In this document: positions 8,044 through 16,110 of the stretch, one piece after another
Layout of the letters: each line of letters starts with the position of its first letter
Position numbering within the stretch: the stretch's first letter is position 1
Made by a program: the position numbers and the translations under genes
Source of the DNA: Actinophytocola sp036555685
Lineage (GTDB): Bacteria; Actinomycetota; Actinomycetes; Mycobacteriales; Pseudonocardiaceae
NCBI RefSeq assembly: GCF_036555685.1
Contig: NZ_DATBKY010000299.1
Coordinates: 17,518-81,517, forward strand
DNA length: 64,000 bases
Reading direction: 5' to 3'
The notes under the pieces: model-generated
Told to the model about the DNA's origin: nothing
Databases searched by the model: none
The model's input: the letters and a program-made list of their open reading frames with translations, nothing else

Positions 8044-8732
8044 CCGACCGTGCCGGAGTAGGCCACGCCGGCGCTGTCGACGCAGGTGCACGGCGAGCCG
8101 ATGGGGGCCGCGGCGGCCAGCGGGCACGGCCCGGCGGTCGCGTAGCAGGTGGTGCCGTCCGAGGGTGGGGTCGGCTCGTCGCTGCCGTTCAGGAAGTAGA
8201 GAAGGGCGCCCACGGCGGCGGCCAGCACGACCAGCACGCCGACGATCGCGCCGGCGGCCGACCTGCGGGACGGGCGTGGTTGCGCGGGTGGGTAGGGCCC
8301 CCGCGGCGGCGGCCCGGCCGGAACGTACGGCACCGAAGGCCCGGACGGCCCGCGCGGCGGCGATACCGGGGGCGCGGATGCGGATGGTGCGGTGGAACCG
8401 CGGGGCGGCGATGCCGGGGGCGTCGGTGCGGATTGTGCGGCGGACCCGGGCGACGCCGGAGGCGCGGAAGGAACTGGCGTCGACGCGTGGGGCGGCGTGC
8501 CGAACGGTGCGGCGAACTGCGCGGCCGGCGTGCCCACGGGTGGCGAGGGCGGCGGCGCCGGCGTGGCCGGCGCGCCGGAGATGTTGCCCGCGATCCGGCG
8601 GCCCAGCTCGTACTGGATCGCCCGGCGCTCGGCCATCGGCAGGTCCGGCCGGCGCAGCAGGTCCTCCAGCGCGGCGGAGTCCACCGTCTCGAAGCGGGGC
8701 TCGACACGCGGCTCGAAGCGGGGCTCGGTCAT
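8040..8732 (-). CDS. Single-pass membrane protein with Pro-rich linker and Cys-containing outer tail (230 aa)
   Basis: Not recognised as a named family. In order it has a short charged helical segment (LEDLLRRPDLPMAERRAIQYELGRRI, about residues 20-45), a ~110-residue Pro/Ala/Ser linker with repeated PPxSPPRG-like units, and a transmembrane helix (GAIVGVLVVLAAAVGALLYF) near residue 170. A ~40-residue tail follows, with four cysteines (CYATAGPC and CTC) likely to form disulfides outside the cell. It overlaps the upstream coiled-coil gene by ATGA, so the two are translated together and probably form one membrane-linked complex. The short helical N-terminus could be the contact with the partner protein. 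Confidence 0.7.
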   Translation of the reverse strand: MTEPRFEPRVEPRFETVDSAALEDLLRRPDLPMAERRAIQYELGRRIAGNISGAPATPAPPPSPPVGTPAAQFAAPFGTPPHASTPVPSAPPASPGSAAQSAPTPPASPPRGSTAPSASAPPVSPPRGPSGPSVPYVPAGPPPRGPYPPAQPRPSRRSAAGAIVGVLVVLAAAVGALLYFLNGSDEPTPPSDGTTCYATAGPCPLAAAAPIGSPCTCVDSAGVAYSGTVG

Positions 8733-10000
8733 GACGCGGTCACCTCCATGCCGAGCAGCCTGCTCACCCGCGTCGGGGTCAGCGGGGCGAGCCGGAAGCC
8801 GGCGAGCGTGTTGACGGTCCCCTGGATGGACCGGTCGTTCTGCTTGAGGAACCGCAGCAGCGCGAACAGCTGGAGCGTCATGATCTGGATCCGCGCGTTC
8901 TCGCGGATCACCTCGAGCGTGGGGAGCCGGCGGCGCACGTCGGCGACCGTTCGCTCCATTGTGGCCACGTCGCCGAGGTACTCGTCCCACTCGCGCTCGA
9001 GCTCGTTGATCGCGTGGTCGCGGTTGCGGATGTCCTCGATTGTGTCGGCGCGCACGGACTCGTCGATGGCGGTGTCGGACTCCAGCCGCGCCAGCAGCGC
9101 CCGCTGCGTGTCCCGCGCGACCCGCAGCCGCTCGATGGCCTCGTCGTGCAGCGGCGCCAGGTCGTTGTCCAGCGCGAACGCCCGCACGTACCCGATGACG
9201 AAGTCGGACAGCTCGTAGATCAGCACGGCGTTGCCGAACATCATGGCGGACAGCCGTTCCGGCGACTCCTCGATCTCGATGCGCGCCAGGATGCTGCGGT
9301 TGAGCTCGCCGAGGAACTCGACGGTGAGCCGCAGCGACTCGTACGAGCCGTGCAGCGACTTCTCCGCGCGCACCAGGCGCACCGCGCGGTTGCGCTCGGC
9401 CAGACCGGTCGGCAGCTCGGTCACCGCGTGCTCGACGCCGCGGTAGCGGCTGTCCTCCATCTGCATCGCGATCGACTCGATGACCTGCCGGATGCGCACG
9501 TGCAGCTGCGCGAGCCGCGCCCGCTCGGCGGCCGGGATGTCCCGCTGGCCGCCGACGGTCGCGGTGAGCAGGTCGATGTCCTCGACGCTGTAGCGCGTCC
9601 GGATCGCCTGCACCTGCCCGACGTGCGCCTCCAGCGCCTCGCCGATCGCGCACAGGCCGGTGAACTTCATCAGCTGCTCGACCGGATCCACCTGCGTGAC
9701 CTGGTAGCCCTGCGGATCCTCGGCCCACTCGATGAGCTGGCGTGCGACCTGGTGCAGCTCCGGGTCCTGCTCGCCGCCCGCCTCGCGCAGGGTGGCGGCG
9801 AGCGCGAGCTGGTGCTGCTTGGACGCGGGGTCGGCGCGCAGCCGCTCGATCCTGGTGGCGACCGTCGTGCCGTAGCGGTCGCCGACCTGGCCGACGAGCA
9901 GCTTGTAGCCGTCCGTCACCGCGTTGCTGGTGGCCTCCTCGACGCCGCGGAGCAGGCCGCTGACCAGCGCGACCACGAACATACTGACCGGATCGAACAT
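8729..10000 (-). CDS. Helical coiled-coil protein of unknown function with hydrophobic N-terminus (423 aa)
   Basis: No enzyme motif is seen. The first ~40 residues (FDPVSMFVVALVSGLLRG, then EEATSNAVTDGYKLL) resemble the N-terminal module found on many actinobacterial proteins of unknown role, a DPxx-hydrophobic start followed by A(V)xDxYxxL. The rest is almost entirely helical and charged, with long heptad-like runs between about residues 130-380 (for example IEDIRNRDHAINELEREWDEYL). It is followed by a coupled membrane protein. The ATG has GGAG upstream. A structural or signalling role at the membrane, possibly in stress or conflict, is a guess from layout only. Confidence 0.65.
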   Translation of the reverse strand: MFDPVSMFVVALVSGLLRGVEEATSNAVTDGYKLLVGQVGDRYGTTVATRIERLRADPASKQHQLALAATLREAGGEQDPELHQVARQLIEWAEDPQGYQVTQVDPVEQLMKFTGLCAIGEALEAHVGQVQAIRTRYSVEDIDLLTATVGGQRDIPAAERARLAQLHVRIRQVIESIAMQMEDSRYRGVEHAVTELPTGLAERNRAVRLVRAEKSLHGSYESLRLTVEFLGELNRSILARIEIEESPERLSAMMFGNAVLIYELSDFVIGYVRAFALDNDLAPLHDEAIERLRVARDTQRALLARLESDTAIDESVRADTIEDIRNRDHAINELEREWDEYLGDVATMERTVADVRRRLPTLEVIRENARIQIMTLQLFALLRFLKQNDRSIQGTVNTLAGFRLAPLTPTRVSRLLGMEVTAS

Positions 10001-10086
10001 GGCGTGACTCCCAGGTCGTCCCCAGGTACACCCCTAGAGTCGTGCCGGATGTCCGATGCGTGACGCGATCCGCGCAGGTTCTCGAT

Positions 10087-10317
10087 CTAGACGCCCCAGC
10101 CGGCCGCCGCGCGCATGAACTCGATCCAGGTGTTCTGGTTCGTCGCGTTCGGCGTCGCGGACAGGATCGCGATCTTGCCGGCGCCGCCGATCTGCTTGGC
10201 GATCAGCTTTACCTGCGAGCGGCCGATCTCCTCAGAGCTCGCCTGGTTGATGAACACGTCGCGGGCGTCCTCGGCCGCGTCGGAGTCCAGCGTCACCACG
10301 GCGATGTCCTTGCTCAT
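10087..10317 (-). pseudogene. Fragment of a sugar ABC substrate-binding protein (rhamnose/AI-2 type)
   Basis: The 76-residue frame reads VVTLDSDAAEDARDVFINQA and ILSATPNATNQNTWIEFMRAA, which is the middle of a RhaS/LsrB-like periplasmic-binding fold that binds 6-deoxysugars or related ligands. The signal peptide, N-lobe start and the whole C-terminal half are missing; the frame ends at a stop right after AAAGWGV. Upstream it runs directly into the broken ATPase gene, with no permease genes between. The internal ATG is a Met codon at the junction, not a native start. It is a deletion remnant and not expected to function. Confidence 0.8.
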
Positions 10318-10319
10318 CC

Positions 10320-11157
10320 TCGCCGCGGCGCACCTCGAACGACACGTCGTGGAACACGCCGGTGCGGCTCAGCCCGTCGACTACCAGCGCCTCGTCGCCC
10401 GGCTCGTCCTCGCGGTCCGGGTACAGCACGTCTACCGCCCGGCCGACCATGCTGCGCACCAGGCCGTTCCGGTCGATGTCGGCCATCGCTGCGGTGGTGA
10501 CGAGCGCGCCGTCGCGCAGCACCGTCACCCGCTCGCACAGCTCCTCCAGCTCCCCGAGCCGGTGGGAGATGAACAGCAGCGCGGCACCGCCCTCGGCGAG
10601 CCTGCGCGCCACCCGGAACAGCCGCTCGGCCTCCACAGTGGACAGCGCGGCGGTGGGCTCGTCCATCACGATGATCCGCGCGTCGGCGGCGAGCGCCTTG
10701 GTGATCTCGATGATCTGCTGGTCGTCGATGGAGAGCCCACGCGTCACGCGGTCCGGGTCGATCGGCACGCCGAGCGCCTCGAACAGCTCCGCGGTCCGGC
10801 GGCGCATCGCGGCGCGGTCGATGCGCCGGCCGGACCGCAGGGGCTGCCTGCCCATGAACACGTTCTCCGCCACGGTGAGGTCGGGGAACCGGGCCGGCTC
10901 CTGGTGGATCACGGCGATCCCGTGCTGCTGTGCGTCCCGCGGCCCGGTGAACCGGTGCGGCTCGCCGTCGAGCAGCAGCTCGCCGCGTCCGGCTGGTGCT
11001 CGCCGCCGATGATGCGGACCTCTGCGGACTTGCCGGCGCCGTTCTCGCCCGCGAGGGCGTGCACCTCGCCGGCGTGCAGCTCGACCGATACGCCGCGAAG
11101 CGCCCGCACGGCGTCGAACGACTTGTGCACGTCGCGGAGCACGGGTAGCGCTGTCAC
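10320..11157 (-). pseudogene. Broken sugar ABC transporter ATPase (RhaT/RbsA-like), frameshifted and truncated
   Basis: The native start is probably the GTG at 11157, preceded by GAGGAGCC. The sequence begins like a RbsA-type duplicated ATPase (LRDVHKSFDAVRALRGVSVEL) and has Walker A GENGAGKSA, where the usual Thr is replaced. A single-base loss near 10985 shifts the frame: GGEHQPDA is followed by nonsense, while the +1 frame continues as ELLLDGEPHRFTG and IHQEPARFPDLTV. The signature is degenerate (GLSIDDQQIIEITKAL) and Walker B is IIVMDEPTAAL. The second nucleotide-binding half is cut at VSFEVRRGE and joined to the binding-protein fragment. Roughly 3 kb (second ATPase half, two permeases and the binding-protein N-terminus) appears to have been lost. 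Confidence 0.85.
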
Positions 11158-11175
11158 GGCTCCTCTGTCCGTCAC

Positions 11176-11191
11176 TGTGAAACGTTTCACA
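11176..11191. promoter_or_regulatory. Perfect LacI-family operator palindrome
   Basis: TGTGAAACGTTTCACA is a perfect 16-bp palindrome of the LacI/GalR type (central CG), 19 bp upstream of the true start of the broken ATPase gene. It overlaps an upstream in-frame GTG, which argues against that GTG being the start. The site survives although the transporter it should control is destroyed. Confidence 0.75.
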
Positions 11192-11244
11192 AGCGTTGTC
11201 AGGAAAGGTAGTCGAGTTTCGAGCAGACAGTCAGACCTGCCGCT

Positions 11245-11256
11245 TGGGACGTTTCA
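11245..11256. promoter_or_regulatory. Secondary LacI-type half-conserved site
   Basis: TGGGACGTTTCA matches 10 of 12 positions of the core TGAAACGTTTCA and lies 67 bp centre to centre from the perfect palindrome, about six helical turns. It is between the remnant transporter and the P450 gene and could be an auxiliary operator. It could also affect the P450 promoter. Confidence 0.35.
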
Positions 11257-11285
11257 TTTCTGTTGTCCCGCCTAGACTTCCGCCG

Positions 11286-12419
11286 GTGAGCCATCCTCTC
11301 GGGGCCGCAGTGACACTCGACGAGCTCGTCACCGACCCGCACCCGGCCCTCGCGCGGCTGCGCGCGGCCGCGCCGGTGTCGTGGCTGCCCGTGCTGGGCG
11401 GCTGGCTCGTCACCCGGCACGACCTGGCGCTGCGGGTGATGCGCGACGCGGAGACGTTCACGGTGGACGATCCGCGCTTCTCGACCGCCCGTGTGGTGGG
11501 CCCGTCGATGCTGTCGCTGGACGGCGCGGCGCACGCGCGGCACCGCGACCCGTTCGTGCCGCCGTTCCGGCCGGCGCCGGTGCGCGAGCGGTTCGCGGAC
11601 TTCGTCGCGTCGTACGCGGCGTCGCTGGTGTCGGGCTTCGCCGCGGACGGTGTGGTGGAGCTGCGCTCGCGGTTCGCGGGCCCGCTCGCGGTCGCCGTGG
11701 TGGCCGACGCGCTGGGCCTCGCCGGGGCGGCCGCGGCGACCGTGCTGTCGTGGTACGAGGCGATCGTGGAGTCGGTGTCGACGGTGACCGCGGGCGGCCC
11801 GCCGACGCCGGCGGGCTCGTCGGCGGTCGGCTCCCTGCGGTCGGCGGTGTCCCGGACGCTGGCGTCGGGCGACGCCCACTCGGTGCTCGCCGCGGCCGCG
11901 CACGGGCTGACCGAGGACGAGGTCGTGTCGAACGCGGCGGTGCTACTGTTCGGCGGCATCGACACCACCGCCGGCATGATCACGAACCTGGTGCGGCACC
12001 TCTTGCTGGCGGGTCTCGACGCGGGGGCGCTGCCGAACGCGATCGAGGAGTCGATGCGCCTGGAGCCGGCCGCCGCGGTGGTCGACCGCTACGCGACGCA
12101 CGACGTGTCGCTGGGCGGCGCCGAGATCGGGGCGGGCGACCTCGTCACCGTGTCGATCGCGGGCGCTAACCGCGACCCGGCTGTCTTCGCGGACCCGGAC
12201 CGCTTCGACGTCGAGCGCGCGAACGTCCGCCAGCACCTGGCGTTCGCGCAGGGCCCGCACTTCTGCCTCGGTGCCCGCCTGGCCCGCACGGAGGCGGAGC
12301 TCGGGACACGCGAGTTGTTCGCCCGGCTGCCGGACCTGCGCCTGGCGCCGGGACGTCCGCACGAGCCGCGCGGCCTGGTCTTCCGCAAGCCGCCCGAGCT
12401 GTACGTGCGCTGGGACTAG
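11286..12419 (+). CDS. Cytochrome P450 (377 aa)
   Basis: This is a soluble bacterial class I P450. The heme loop reads FAQGPHFCLGARLAR, with the axial Cys at about residue 327. The K-helix ExxR is EESMR, and the I-helix oxygen-binding groove is LLFGGIDTTAG, with Asp-Thr in place of Glu-Thr. DRYATHDVSLGG and ANRDPAVFADPDRFDV are typical of actinobacterial CYPs. The GTG start was chosen because the upstream extension is not family-like; another GTG lies eight codons on. No ferredoxin or reductase gene is adjacent. At 377 residues it is slightly shorter than usual at the N-terminus. Substrate unknown. Confidence 0.88.
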   Translation: MSHPLGAAVTLDELVTDPHPALARLRAAAPVSWLPVLGGWLVTRHDLALRVMRDAETFTVDDPRFSTARVVGPSMLSLDGAAHARHRDPFVPPFRPAPVRERFADFVASYAASLVSGFAADGVVELRSRFAGPLAVAVVADALGLAGAAAATVLSWYEAIVESVSTVTAGGPPTPAGSSAVGSLRSAVSRTLASGDAHSVLAAAAHGLTEDEVVSNAAVLLFGGIDTTAGMITNLVRHLLLAGLDAGALPNAIEESMRLEPAAAVVDRYATHDVSLGGAEIGAGDLVTVSIAGANRDPAVFADPDRFDVERANVRQHLAFAQGPHFCLGARLARTEAELGTRELFARLPDLRLAPGRPHEPRGLVFRKPPELYVRWD

Positions 12420-12898
12420 GCCGCGTGCCGCATGGCCGCGCGGAAGAGGACCTGCTGGTTTCCCTCCACCCACGCGAGATCCTGCGTGATCGCCCGGATC
12501 CGCCAACCCGTGGACAGGCGCACGAGCCGGATGTCGTACGTGCCGCCGACCGTCCACAGTGGAGATCCGTGCGGGTTCGCCAGGCGGTGCACGCCGACCA
12601 CGTTCGCGGTCGTGCGCGCCTCGTCGCCCTCGACGTCGACGAGGACGTTCGTGATCAGGTGCTGGGTCGCCTCGAGCCCGTCCATCGTGCGCCGCCAGGA
12701 ACCCTGCGCCGACGTGCTCAGCAGCTGGTCGACCGGGCCTTCCTGCGGTTCGCCGCCCCACAGTGCGGTGTAGTCCGTGCGGACCCGGTCGGTGAACAGC
12801 GCGCGCAGCCCGGCCCAGTCGCGGCGGTCCAGACACCATCCCATCCGCACGACGGTGTCGGTGATCTCCGCTCGGTCGAGCAGCGCGCGCACGTCCAT
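12416..12898 (-). CDS. SnoaL-like NTF2-fold protein (160 aa)
   Basis: The sequence fits the SnoaL_4/DUF4440-like cone fold used by small isomerases, dehydratases and ring-hydroxylating accessory subunits. It opens with an ALLDRAEITDTVVRMGWCLDRRDWAGL helix and then LFTDRVRTDYTALWGG, with a C-terminal TGWRIRAITQDLAWVEGN. Asp and His residues line the putative pocket (WCLDRRDW, ATQHLITN), but no fixed catalytic pair can be named. It is convergent with the P450, overlapping by four bases, and divergent from matB. Its function is not predictable beyond the fold. Confidence 0.7.
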   Translation of the reverse strand: MDVRALLDRAEITDTVVRMGWCLDRRDWAGLRALFTDRVRTDYTALWGGEPQEGPVDQLLSTSAQGSWRRTMDGLEATQHLITNVLVDVEGDEARTTANVVGVHRLANPHGSPLWTVGGTYDIRLVRLSTGWRIRAITQDLAWVEGNQQVLFRAAMRHAA

Positions 12899-12971
12899 GC
12901 GCGCAGGATGCGCGGTCGCGAGCAACGGGCGCTCGAGACCCGGTCAGCCTTCCGCCGGTGTTTCGGCCACC

Positions 12972-14423
12972 ATGGTGAACGTGAACAGCCCGCTGCTTCC
13001 CGAACTGGTCGCCGGCAGTGACCGGACCGCGCTGCGCTTCGCCGCCGCGGAGCTGACCTACCGTGACCTCAACCGGCTCGCGAGTCACCTCGCGGACCGG
13101 TTGCGCGGCCGTGCACGCGTCGCCGTCTGGGCCACGCCGACGATGGAGACGTGTGTCGCGGTGGTCGCCGCGCTGGTCGCCGGCGTGCCGGTGGTGCCGG
13201 TGAACCCGAAGATCGGGGAGCGCGAGCTGACCCACGTCGTCGCCGACAGCGAGCCGGACGTCGTGCTCTCGGCGCCCAACGTCGAGCTGCCCGGCCCGCT
13301 CGCTTCGCTCGCCCGGCTGCCGGTCCAGGTCTCCCCCGCCGACGTGGTGGCCACGCCGACCGCGGCCGAGCCGGACGGCGAGACGCCCGCGTTCGTCGTG
13401 TACACCTCCGGCACCACCGGCCCGCCGAAGGGCGTGGTGCTGCCCCGCCGCGCGCTCGCCGCCAACCTCGACGCGCTCGCCGAGGCGTGGGGGTGGACCG
13501 CGGACGACGTGCTCGTGCACGGGCTGCCGCTGTTCCACGTGCACGGGCTCATCCTCGGCGTCGTCGGACCGCTGCGCCGCGGCGGTTCGCTGCACCACCT
13601 GGGCCGGTTCTCCTCCTCGGGGGTGGGCACGGAGCTGGCCCGGGAGGCGACGATGCTGTTCGGCGTCCCGACCATGTACCACCGGCTCGTGGCGGACTGC
13701 GCGGACGACCCGGCGCTGGCCGCCGCCGTCGGCCGCGCGCGGCTGCTCGTGTCCGGGTCGGCGGCGTTGCCGGCCACCGACCACGCGCGGCTCGCGGAGC
13801 TGACCGGCCAGCGCGTGGTCGAGCGGTACGGGATGACCGAGACGCTCATGAACTGCAGCGTCCGCGCCGACGGCGACCGCCGCCCCGGTACGGTCGGCCT
13901 GCCGCTGCCGGGCGTCGACCTGCGGCTCGTCGACGACTCCGGGACGCCGGTCGGCGCGCTGGACGGCGAGACGGTGGGCGAGATCGAGGTGCGCGGGCCG
14001 AACCTCTTCCTCGGCTACCTCAACCGGCCGGACGCCACCGCGGAGGTCATGCGCGACGGCTGGTTCCGCACCGGCGACATGGCCGTGCGCGATCCGGACG
14101 GCTACGTCCGCATCGTCGGCCGGCGCGCCACCGACCTGATCAAGAGCGGCGGCTACAAGATCGGCGCCGGCGAGATCGAGAACGTGCTGCTCGAGCATCC
14201 GGGGGTCGCCGAGGTCGCCGTCACCGGCGAGCCGGACGCCGACCTGGGGGAGCGGATCGTGGCATGGGTCGTGCCCGCCGGGCCGGCACCGTCGGCCGAG
14301 GACCTGGCCGACCACGTGGCCCGGCTGCTCGCGCCGCACAAGCGTCCCCGCGTGGTGCGGTTCCGGGAGTCCTTGCCGCGCAACGAGATGGGCAAGGTGC
14401 TGAAGCGGGCGCTGGATGGCTGA
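12972..14423 (+). CDS. matB: Malonyl-CoA synthetase (483 aa)
   Basis: An ANL-superfamily enzyme that joins malonate to CoA with ATP, through malonyl-AMP. The P-loop reads YTSGTTGPPKG near residues 144-154. VERYGMTETLM is the adenylate motif, DGWFRTGDMA and GRRATDLIKSGGYKI the hinge, and NEMGKVLKRAL holds the catalytic Lys close to the C-terminus. The long stretches GLPLFHVHGL, LGRFSS and ATMLFGVPTMYHR agree with actinobacterial MatB, including the malonate/methylmalonate-specific enzymes. Eight bases overlap the next gene, so malonyl-CoA production is tied to the carboxyltransferase behind it. Confidence 0.9.
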   Translation: MVNVNSPLLPELVAGSDRTALRFAAAELTYRDLNRLASHLADRLRGRARVAVWATPTMETCVAVVAALVAGVPVVPVNPKIGERELTHVVADSEPDVVLSAPNVELPGPLASLARLPVQVSPADVVATPTAAEPDGETPAFVVYTSGTTGPPKGVVLPRRALAANLDALAEAWGWTADDVLVHGLPLFHVHGLILGVVGPLRRGGSLHHLGRFSSSGVGTELAREATMLFGVPTMYHRLVADCADDPALAAAVGRARLLVSGSAALPATDHARLAELTGQRVVERYGMTETLMNCSVRADGDRRPGTVGLPLPGVDLRLVDDSGTPVGALDGETVGEIEVRGPNLFLGYLNRPDATAEVMRDGWFRTGDMAVRDPDGYVRIVGRRATDLIKSGGYKIGAGEIENVLLEHPGVAEVAVTGEPDADLGERIVAWVVPAGPAPSAEDLADHVARLLAPHKRPRVVRFRESLPRNEMGKVLKRALDG

Positions 14424-15720
14424 GGGCGCCCGCGCGGTGCTCGCCTCTGTCGCGGGCGACTTTCTCGAGTTCGAGGCGGAGGGCTCGCCGTACGGTCCGG
14501 ACGGCCCGCTGTCGTGGCCCGGCTACGGCGTCGCCCGCAAGGACGCGGAGGCCCGGTCGGGCCTGACCGAGTCCGTGGTGTGCGGGCAGGGCACGGTCGG
14601 CGGCGTGGCCGCGGTGCTCGTCGCGTTCGACTTCCGCTTCCTCGGCGGCTCGGTCGGCTCGGCCACGGGCGCGCGGATCGCGGACGCGTTCGCCCGGGCC
14701 CGGGCGGGCGGCCTGCCCGTGGTGTCGCTGATCGCGACCGGCGGGACGCGGATGCAGGAGGGCATGCTCTCGCTGCGCCAGCTGCAGGTCATCGTGGGTG
14801 AGGCGGTGCGGACGCCCACGCCGCACGTGGCGGTGCTGCGCGACCCGGCCACGGGCGGCGTGTGGGCGTCGCTCGGCGCGGGCGCGGACGTGGTGCTGGC
14901 GTTTCGCGGGGCGCAGGTCGGCTTCGCCGGTCGCCGGGTCCGGCCGGCCGCCGACGATCCCGCGTACACGGCGGAGGGCCAGCACGCGGCGGGGAACGTG
15001 GACGAGCTAGTCACCGACCTGCGCGCGCAGCTGGGTGCCTGGCTCGCGCTGTTGTCCGGCGGGTCCGCGGCTCCGGCTCCGGTACCTCGGGCGCTGGGTG
15101 CGCTGACGCCGGCGCCGACGGGCTGGGCGGCGGTGACGCGTGCCCGTTCGGCAGCGCGGCCGCGGGCGGTGGCGTACCTGGACGACTACTTCGCGACCCG
15201 CCGCTCGGTCCGCGGCGACCGGGCCGGCGGCGTCGACGAGGGGATGCTGTGTGGCGTCGGCCGGCACGAGGGCCGGTCGGTCGCGTACGCGGCGCAGACC
15301 GGAACGGCGAACACGCCGGCGGGCTACCGGGCCGCGAGCCGGCTCGTGCGCCTGGCCGACCGGCTGGGCTTGCCGGTGCTGACGCTGGTCGACACACCGG
15401 GCGCCGCCGCGGGCCCGGCGGCGGAGCGGGCGGGCGCGGCCCCGGCGATCGCGGACCTCTTCGCGACGATCGCGACCGCGCGAGTCCCGGTGACGACGCT
15501 GGTGATCGGCGAGGGCGGGTCGGGTGGGGCGCTGGCCCTGTGCTCACCGGACCGGCTGTGGATAGCCCCGGACGCGTACTTCTCGGTGATCGCGCCGGAA
15601 CTGGCGGCGGCGATCCTGAAGCGCGACCCGGCGGAGGTGCCCGAGTTGGCGGACCGGCTCAAGCTCCGCCCGGAGGAACTCCTGGAGCTGGGCGTCGTAC
15701 AGGGCATCGCGTCGCGCTGA
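14416..15720 (+). CDS. Fused acyl-CoA carboxylase carboxyltransferase (AccD-AccA type, 434 aa)
   Basis: Both crotonase-like halves of a carboxyltransferase are present in one chain. The N-half has GQGTVGGVAAVLVAFDF and FLGGSVGSATGARIADAF with the oxyanion-type IATGGTRMQEG. The C-half has VVTL-like LTLVDTPGAAAG and VIGEGGSGGALAL, then APDAYFSVIAPE. No zinc ribbon is seen at the N-terminus, unlike bacterial AccD. It would move a carboxyl group between biotin and an acyl-CoA. No biotin carboxylase or BCCP gene is nearby. Coupling to matB suggests a malonyl-CoA role: either decarboxylation/transcarboxylation of malonyl-CoA or an extra malonyl-CoA supply. Confidence 0.8.
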   Translation: MAEGARAVLASVAGDFLEFEAEGSPYGPDGPLSWPGYGVARKDAEARSGLTESVVCGQGTVGGVAAVLVAFDFRFLGGSVGSATGARIADAFARARAGGLPVVSLIATGGTRMQEGMLSLRQLQVIVGEAVRTPTPHVAVLRDPATGGVWASLGAGADVVLAFRGAQVGFAGRRVRPAADDPAYTAEGQHAAGNVDELVTDLRAQLGAWLALLSGGSAAPAPVPRALGALTPAPTGWAAVTRARSAARPRAVAYLDDYFATRRSVRGDRAGGVDEGMLCGVGRHEGRSVAYAAQTGTANTPAGYRAASRLVRLADRLGLPVLTLVDTPGAAAGPAAERAGAAPAIADLFATIATARVPVTTLVIGEGGSGGALALCSPDRLWIAPDAYFSVIAPELAAAILKRDPAEVPELADRLKLRPEELLELGVVQGIASR

Positions 15721-15742
15721 CCCGATAGCCGCAGCCGGTTCG

Positions 15743-15764
15743 GCGCCCGCTGCGCGGCGGGCGC
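15743..15764 (+). terminator. GC-rich hairpin after the matB-carboxyltransferase pair
   Basis: GCGCCCGC, a six-base loop, then GCGGGCGC form a perfect 8-bp stem 22 bp after the carboxyltransferase stop. There is no U tract, which is common for actinobacterial terminators. Confidence 0.5.
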
Positions 15765-15832
15765 GGCCAAGCCGGCGCCCGCCTCGTCCGGTCCGGTCGC
15801 TGGGCGGGCGGAGGGGGATCGCGGCGGGTCAG

Positions 15833-16038
15833 GCCGGTTCGGCAAGCACGAACGCGACGCTGCTGTTCGCACACCTGGTGGGCACTTCCTGGCCCTGGTC
15901 ACCCAGCCCGAGGTCACCTTCCAGGGTGGAAATCCGTTGCTGCTGACGACCCAGGGTGAGTTCGTCATCAAGAACCTCATCCTGCTGAGTGCCGTCCTGG
16001 TTCTCCACGGTCGGTTCTACCGCCGCGGACGGAGCTGA
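15833..16038 (+). pseudogene. DoxX/DUF417-like membrane protein remnant, frameshifted
   Basis: The 390-bp gap after the terminator holds the tail of a small integral membrane protein. One frame reads TLLFAHLVGT and another continues LALVTQPEVTFQGGN, then LLLTTQGEFVIKNLILLSA, ending at a TGA. The joined sequence matches the last two helices of DoxX/DUF417-type proteins, in which a 'TxxPEV...GNPLLLTxxGEFxxKNL' signature is common. The frame changes near 15895, and no start or first half is found. The rest of the gap (15765-15832) shows nothing recognisable. Confidence 0.5.
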
Positions 16039-16110
16039 CCGGGGATCTCTCAGTCCGTCCTCAGGAAGACGCGGGCACTATCGAAGCAGGACCGAAGGGA
16101 CGGACACGAC

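Noticed and set aside
10087..10317. A short intact sugar-binding protein gene
   Set aside because: It has no signal peptide, lacks both ends of the fold and is joined in the same direction to a broken ATPase, so it is a remnant.
11943..14339. A 798-codon minus-strand frame antisense to the P450 and matB genes
   Set aside because: High GC keeps antisense frames open; the sense strands have full catalytic motifs, while this frame has none.
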